Assembly (NCBI GenBank): GCA_023440105.1 | Contig: JAEXSY010000242.1 | Coordinates: forward strand, 1 to 9,797 | Direction of reading: 5' to 3' | Source of the DNA: Bacillota bacterium | Lineage (GTDB): Bacteria; Bacillota; Clostridia; Clostridiales; Clostridiaceae | Length of the DNA stretch: 9,797 bases | Shown: positions 6,721-9,797 of the stretch, one piece after another | Numbering within the stretch: the stretch's first letter is position 1 | Layout: each line of letters begins with the position of its first letter | Translations under genes and position numbers: made by a program | Notes under the pieces: generated by a model | Seen by the model: the letters and a program-made list of their open reading frames with translations, nothing else | Databases searched by the model: none | What the model was told of the DNA's origin: nothing

Positions 6721-6827
6721 GTAATTCTATTTTTTTCTATATTAATTATATTAATAAATTTTAATTATTACAATAAAAATCACACTAAATCCTACTCTTT
6801 TTTTCGACGATATTATCAATGAAGTTT

Positions 6828-7574
6828 TTAAAATAATAATAAATAATATTCAATTAACCTTTCGCCAAATATCATTGAGATAAAAGCTCCAAGAAATAAA
6901 AAAGGTCCAAAAGCTATGGATTCATTTTTTTTCTTTTTCTTAGCTATCATCGTAAGAGCAGCACCTACTCCCCCTAAAACAAGGGACAAAAATAGTGCTA
7001 CAATACTCAGCTTAAATCCAAGAAAGGCTCCGCAGATGGCAGCTATTTCAATATCTCCCTCTCCCATTCCCTTTGAAAGATATACTATAAGTCCAATAAA
7101 TACTGCTGATATAGCACTACCAGCTATATAGCTTAAAGGATTTACATTATGAGCCAAGACTTCAAAAACAATGAATACTATACCTATAACTCCTCCTGTT
7201 ATGGTAGTGGAGGTATAAACCTCCTGCGATTTATAATCTATAGCTCCAATGACCAGCGCTATAGATACAAAGACTATCCCCTTAATCAAGGAATAAGATA
7301 AACCGAAGGTAAGATATACAGAGATATAGAGTAAAGCAGAGAATAGCTCCATGGCGGGATATTCTATAGATAGCTTTTCGCTACAATACCGGCACCTTCC
7401 CCTTAAAAGACCATAGCTCATTAAAGGTATTAAATCCCCAGTCTTCAGAGTTGTTCCGCAGTAGGAGCAGTGTGAAGGCGGAAAAGCTATAGACTCTCCT
7501 GAAGGAATTCTAGAGATGCAAACATTTAAAAAGCTCCCCATAATCAGTCCAAAAATTAACACAACAAAACCCAA
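6828..7574 (-). CDS. pilD: PilD prepilin peptidase / N-methyltransferase
   Basis: An integral-membrane aspartic peptidase (A24 family) that cuts prepilin leaders after Gly and methylates the new N-terminus. With the TTG start at 7574 it has 248 residues and begins in the first hydrophobic segment, GFVVLIFGLIMGSFLNVC, the family's usual N-terminus. Numbered from that start, two CxxC pairs (Cys36/39 and Cys61/64) in the cytoplasmic loop are the zinc/methyltransferase-type domain. The catalytic aspartates are Asp113 (GAIDYKSQEV) and Asp174 in the GMGEGD motif. About seven more hydrophobic segments follow. The frame is open further upstream to TTG 7604 and ATG 7595, but GGAGGT (7586-7581) lies inside that stretch and the ATG overlaps a TATAAT box, so the downstream TTG is preferred. 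After the first Asp the usual I/L-P-D/N is missing, a small departure. It can serve all prepilins of this locus. Confidence 0.95.
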   Translation of the reverse strand: MGFVVLIFGLIMGSFLNVCISRIPSGESIAFPPSHCSYCGTTLKTGDLIPLMSYGLLRGRCRYCSEKLSIEYPAMELFSALLYISVYLTFGLSYSLIKGIVFVSIALVIGAIDYKSQEVYTSTTITGGVIGIVFIVFEVLAHNVNPLSYIAGSAISAVFIGLIVYLSKGMGEGDIEIAAICGAFLGFKLSIVALFLSLVLGGVGAALTMIAKKKKKNESIAFGPFLFLGAFISMIFGERLIEYYLLLF

Positions 7575-7580
7575 ATCATC

Positions 7581-7586
7581 ACCTCC
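7581..7586 (-). promoter_or_regulatory. Shine-Dalgarno site that decides the pilD TTG start
   Basis: GGAGGT on the minus strand lies 6 nt before TTG 7574 and sits downstream of the other possible starts (TTG 7604, ATG 7595). It is the only good ribosome-binding site near the gene start, and the resulting N-terminus matches the PilD family. Confidence 0.8.
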
Positions 7587-7593
7587 CTCTGAC

Positions 7594-7623
7594 ATTATAT
7601 CCAAATAATTCTATAATAAGCAA
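7594..7623 (-). promoter_or_regulatory. Probable promoter of pilD
   Basis: A perfect -10 TATAAT (7599-7594) with TTGCTT (7623-7618) 18 nt upstream as a weak -35. It lies just after the terminator of the preceding gene. The start point would be near 7587, giving a leader of roughly a dozen nt that opens with the Shine-Dalgarno site. Confidence 0.55.
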
Positions 7624-7660
7624 TAAATATATTTAATTACATAATAATCAATCTTTTTTC

Positions 7661-7692
7661 AAAAAAGATGTACAGGGCATCCCCTGTACATC
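7661..7692 (-). terminator. Strong intrinsic terminator after the surface-protein gene
   Basis: An 11-bp perfect stem, GATGTACAGGG with CCCTGTACATC (7692-7682 pairing 7677-7667), closes a 4-nt loop and is followed at once by six T on the minus strand (7666-7661). It ends the surface-protein unit and separates it from the pilus operon. A second inverted repeat, ATCTTTTTT-C-AAAAAAGAT (7651-7669), overlaps its base and U-tract. Confidence 0.92.
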
Positions 7693-7760
7693 CATCATAC
7701 TTTATGAGTTATAAAAAGAATTTTATTCTCAATGATAAAAATTCTTAATTCTAATTTTTA

Positions 7761-9797
7761 CTAATTCTTTAAGCTTCTTTCTCTCTTTTTTGTTAATATC
7801 AAAACCACCGTTGCTCCTAAAGCCACTGCTCCTAGGATTATATAACCATAAGGCAGCTGATCCCCAGTTTTCGGGGTTTCAGGCTTGGCCGGCTTCTGAG
7901 GTTTTTGCGGCTTCCCAGGTTCTTGCGGTTTTCCTGGTTCTTGTGGTTTTCCTGGTTCCTCTGGATTCTTTGGCTCCACTGGAGTTCCCTCGGGAATTAG
8001 TACTATTTCATCAGTGTTCCTTACTCTTAAGCAAGGTACTGATACTTCTAATTCCCCTTCTGGATGAAGATAAAGTAATCCTATAGCGGATATGGTATCT
8101 CCAACCTTGAAGGCACCTGTCTTTAGATATTCTCCTGTAGTGCCTGATCCGATATAGCCATCAATAAAAATATTAGATATATTTCCATCATTATCTTTCA
8201 GCCTGATGTTAGAAATCACATCGTCACTACCTAAGATAATCTCTGAGATTTTTCCTTCTACTTTAAGAAGACTTCCTCCATTAGCTCCATAATCCATGGA
8301 TTCTTTAATAGAAACCTTATTAGCTTCTTTAGGCTTAAGATTATCCTTATCGAGGATTTCAAATTCAATTACCTGAAGCTCCTTGTCTCCTTGATACTCA
8401 TCCACATAGCCTATTACCTTAACCTTAGTCCCCAGTTTAAGTCCTTTTTCAGCATAAGGGAATATAGTTATTCCAGCAGTATCATCTTGAATATATATAG
8501 CATCAAAGAAGGTATTCTTCTCAATATAGGTACCAGCGGTAACTATTCCTTCTACAGCAAATACCTCACCAATTTTACCTTCTCTTGCTTCTTTTATGGT
8601 GCTTATCTCCATTTCATTTTTAACAGATTTAAGGATATTTTCCATGATTGTTTTGTTGCTGTAAGGTAGATCCCAAATATTATCCATTTCATAAGCAACC
8701 TCAAAGTTACTCATAAAAACTGTACCAGAAACAAATACATTACTTCCGCTAGGTAAAACCTCACGAGCTAAGGCAATAACATTTCCCTTTTCAATATTAA
8801 TGAAGTTTCCTCCGAAGGCCTTAGTATTATTTACATAGGTTGTAGGATGACCTTTGATTAAATATTCTACCTTACCACTGTCCACAGCTTCAGGATTTAA
8901 TATAATGGAAGATCCACTGTAAGCACTATATTTTTGCTCTGGAGCGATTCCTTTAGTGAAAGGTGAATTATTATTAAAGTCTGTAAAATATAGTCTGTAG
9001 CTCTGTCCACCATTACTTACATCATCTGTCATCTGATCGCTATTTATTCTACTGGTAGCTCCCAAGGCTGAAAGAATTTTATTTATTTCTATGGAGGATT
9101 GACCATCTGCTGTATCCTGATAATCAGCCAAGGCACAAAGTATTACTGTTCCTCCCTTATCAGCATATCCCTTTACTAAGGCTATAAATTCATCTGAAAA
9201 ATGCTGTGGTACATAATTCTTCTTATCAAAGGTTCCTGTCTTTCTTGCGGGAGCAGATACTATAAGAAGATCTGCATCCTTTAAATCCTCAGCAGTGAGC
9301 TTATCCTGTATGATCTTAACTTGAGCAGAGTAGTCTGCAGCAACCCTTGAGAAGTTACCCATATTACCACCGTAGTAGCCAGTAACATAATCATTACTAT
9401 GGCTACCGTCCACAACGATTCTAGTAACCATTTCCTGAGGAACATATTTTAAGCTCAAGGTCTTTTGATACTGTTTAATAACTCCATTTATTGTCCCCTT
9501 AAGAACAGCTGTGATTTCAACCTTTCCAGCATTATTATGAGTATAGTTAAAGGTATAATCACGGGTCTTCATACTATCTACTTTTTCAAGCTTTTCCTCT
9601 TTTAAATCTACCTTCTTAATAACTGTATCACCAATTTTAAATTCCAATGATTCTATCACTAAAGGAGATGCCTCGTTATTATATAAAGAAATATCCAGAT
9701 CAACAGCCTCATTCTTTACAGGAAGATAGGTATCTGTGGATAAATCACTGATGCCAGCAGCCTCACCCTCTCCTACCCATACTGGAGCTGTTACAGC
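7761..9797 (-). CDS. Sortase-anchored multidomain surface protein (partial, N-terminus outside window)
   Basis: The frame is open to the right edge (visible 678 residues, starting AVTAPVWVGEGEAAG), so any start inside the window, such as GTG 9659, is an internal codon. Visible order: a beta-rich, CARDB/Ig-like part (about 20-122); a Rossmann/GATase-like domain resembling DUF4350-type folds (about 124-391, with strands TRIVVDG, DLLIVSAP and GGTVILCALADY); an OB-fold-like segment (about 398-486, with GKIGEVFAVEGIV and GTKVKVIGYV); a second OB-like segment (about 495-602); a Pro-rich spacer; and a sorting signal TPKTGD, hydrophobic helix and basic tail KKRERSLKN. Sortase would join it to peptidoglycan. 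Such modules often trail a secreted hydrolase domain (nuclease, metallophosphatase or PHP type) that would lie upstream; this is inference and no catalytic site is visible. It is a separate transcription unit from the pilus genes. Confidence 0.85.
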   Translation of the reverse strand, partial: AVTAPVWVGEGEAAGISDLSTDTYLPVKNEAVDLDISLYNNEASPLVIESLEFKIGDTVIKKVDLKEEKLEKVDSMKTRDYTFNYTHNNAGKVEITAVLKGTINGVIKQYQKTLSLKYVPQEMVTRIVVDGSHSNDYVTGYYGGNMGNFSRVAADYSAQVKIIQDKLTAEDLKDADLLIVSAPARKTGTFDKKNYVPQHFSDEFIALVKGYADKGGTVILCALADYQDTADGQSSIEINKILSALGATSRINSDQMTDDVSNGGQSYRLYFTDFNNNSPFTKGIAPEQKYSAYSGSSIILNPEAVDSGKVEYLIKGHPTTYVNNTKAFGGNFINIEKGNVIALAREVLPSGSNVFVSGTVFMSNFEVAYEMDNIWDLPYSNKTIMENILKSVKNEMEISTIKEAREGKIGEVFAVEGIVTAGTYIEKNTFFDAIYIQDDTAGITIFPYAEKGLKLGTKVKVIGYVDEYQGDKELQVIEFEILDKDNLKPKEANKVSIKESMDYGANGGSLLKVEGKISEIILGSDDVISNIRLKDNDGNISNIFIDGYIGSGTTGEYLKTGAFKVGDTISAIGLLYLHPEGELEVSVPCLRVRNTDEIVLIPEGTPVEPKNPEEPGKPQEPGKPQEPGKPQKPQKPAKPETPKTGDQLPYGYIILGAVALGATVVLILTKKRERSLKN
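7764..7874 (-). other. Cell-wall sorting signal (PKTGD, hydrophobic helix, basic tail)
   Basis: The last 37 codons give PKTGD (codons at 7874-7860), a hydrophobic stretch starting YGYIILGAVALG, and KKRERSLKN at the end. This is the standard tripartite sortase signal, with T-P-K-T-G in place of L-P-x-T-G. Confidence 0.9.
7905..7958 (-). repeat. Three tandem 18-bp units coding EPGKPQ in the wall-spanning spacer
   Basis: Three consecutive EPGKPQ hexapeptides are encoded by three 18-bp units with few differences, then decay into KPQKPAKP. Pro-rich repeats just before a sorting signal usually carry the chain through peptidoglycan. Such units can change in number by slippage. Confidence 0.85.

Larger units (their letters stand above)
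6608..6827. other. pilD-pilB intergenic region
   Basis: About 220 bp of very AT-rich DNA. It holds the pilB promoter, its Shine-Dalgarno site, the palindrome pair and one GTCGAAA core (6808-6802, minus strand). No convincing terminator follows pilD, so some read-through from pilD into pilB is likely. I see no small ORF with a ribosome-binding site here. Confidence 0.6.

Noticed and set aside
6608..6827. Possible c-di-GMP riboswitch ahead of the pilus operon, as known for C. difficile pilus genes
   Set aside because: The predicted transcript start leaves a leader of about 20 nt, and I see none of the conserved cores of c-di-GMP-I or -II aptamers in this AT-rich gap.
7716..7746. AT-only-stem inverted repeat (AAGAATTTTAT with ATAAAAATTCTT) after the surface-protein gene
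   Set aside because: It is weak, has a bulge and almost no GC pairs. The stronger terminator lies just downstream, so it probably adds nothing.
7905..7958. Tandem 18-bp repeats considered as a CRISPR-like or regulatory array
   Set aside because: The units are in frame, adjacent without spacers, and code the Pro-rich EPGKPQ spacer of a wall protein.
8391..8669. Plus-strand open frame of 92 codons inside the surface-protein gene
   Set aside because: It is antisense to a well-supported gene, has no good ribosome-binding site and no recognisable domain. The other plus-strand frames (2196-2393, 4203-4394, 6317-6536, 6916-7131, 7790-8086) are rejected for the same reason.

Overview
The window is AT-rich. 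Every gene I can support lies on the minus strand, so transcription runs from high to low coordinates. Strong purine-rich Shine-Dalgarno sites, GTG and TTG starts, a sortase-type cell-wall anchor and a secretin-free type IV pilus (T4P) operon point to a Gram-positive Firmicute, most likely Clostridium or a close relative. The gene order pilD-pilB-pilC-pilA-pilM-pilN-pilO resembles that described for clostridial T4P loci. The genus is inferred from content and not proven.

Layout in transcription order. At 9797-7761 is the 3' part of a large secreted surface protein. It has a beta-rich domain, a Rossmann/GATase-like domain, two OB-like segments, a Pro-rich spacer and a TPKTGD cell-wall sorting signal. 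A strong terminator (7692-7661) closes this unit. A promoter-like pair then overlaps the 5' end of pilD (prepilin peptidase; preferred TTG start 7574). About 220 bp of AT-rich DNA follows (6827-6608), holding two palindromes on the same helical face and a good sigma-A-like promoter. Next come pilB (assembly ATPase with an MshEN domain), pilC (platform), pilA (major-type pilin), an intrinsic terminator, and then pilM, pilN and pilO (inner-membrane alignment complex). The left edge cuts a second prepilin gene that overlaps the end of pilO.

How the genes work together: PilD cleaves and methylates prepilins. PilB drives PilC to add pilins such as PilA to the fibre base. PilM is a cytoplasmic actin-like protein that should dock on the N-terminus of PilN, and PilN and PilO pair in the membrane. 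The gene after pilO is probably a minor pilin. No retraction ATPase (PilT) and no secretin lie inside the window.

The least conventional parts are a roughly double-length PilO with an extra C-terminal region, a terminator between the pilin gene and pilMNO, a complete first c-di-GMP-binding-type motif in PilB, a Lys-rich N-terminal extension on PilM, and palindromes upstream of pilB that look like operators. I see no RNA genes, insertion sequences or CRISPR arrays. I do not see a wholly new system; the window is a clostridial-type T4P locus with unusual details.
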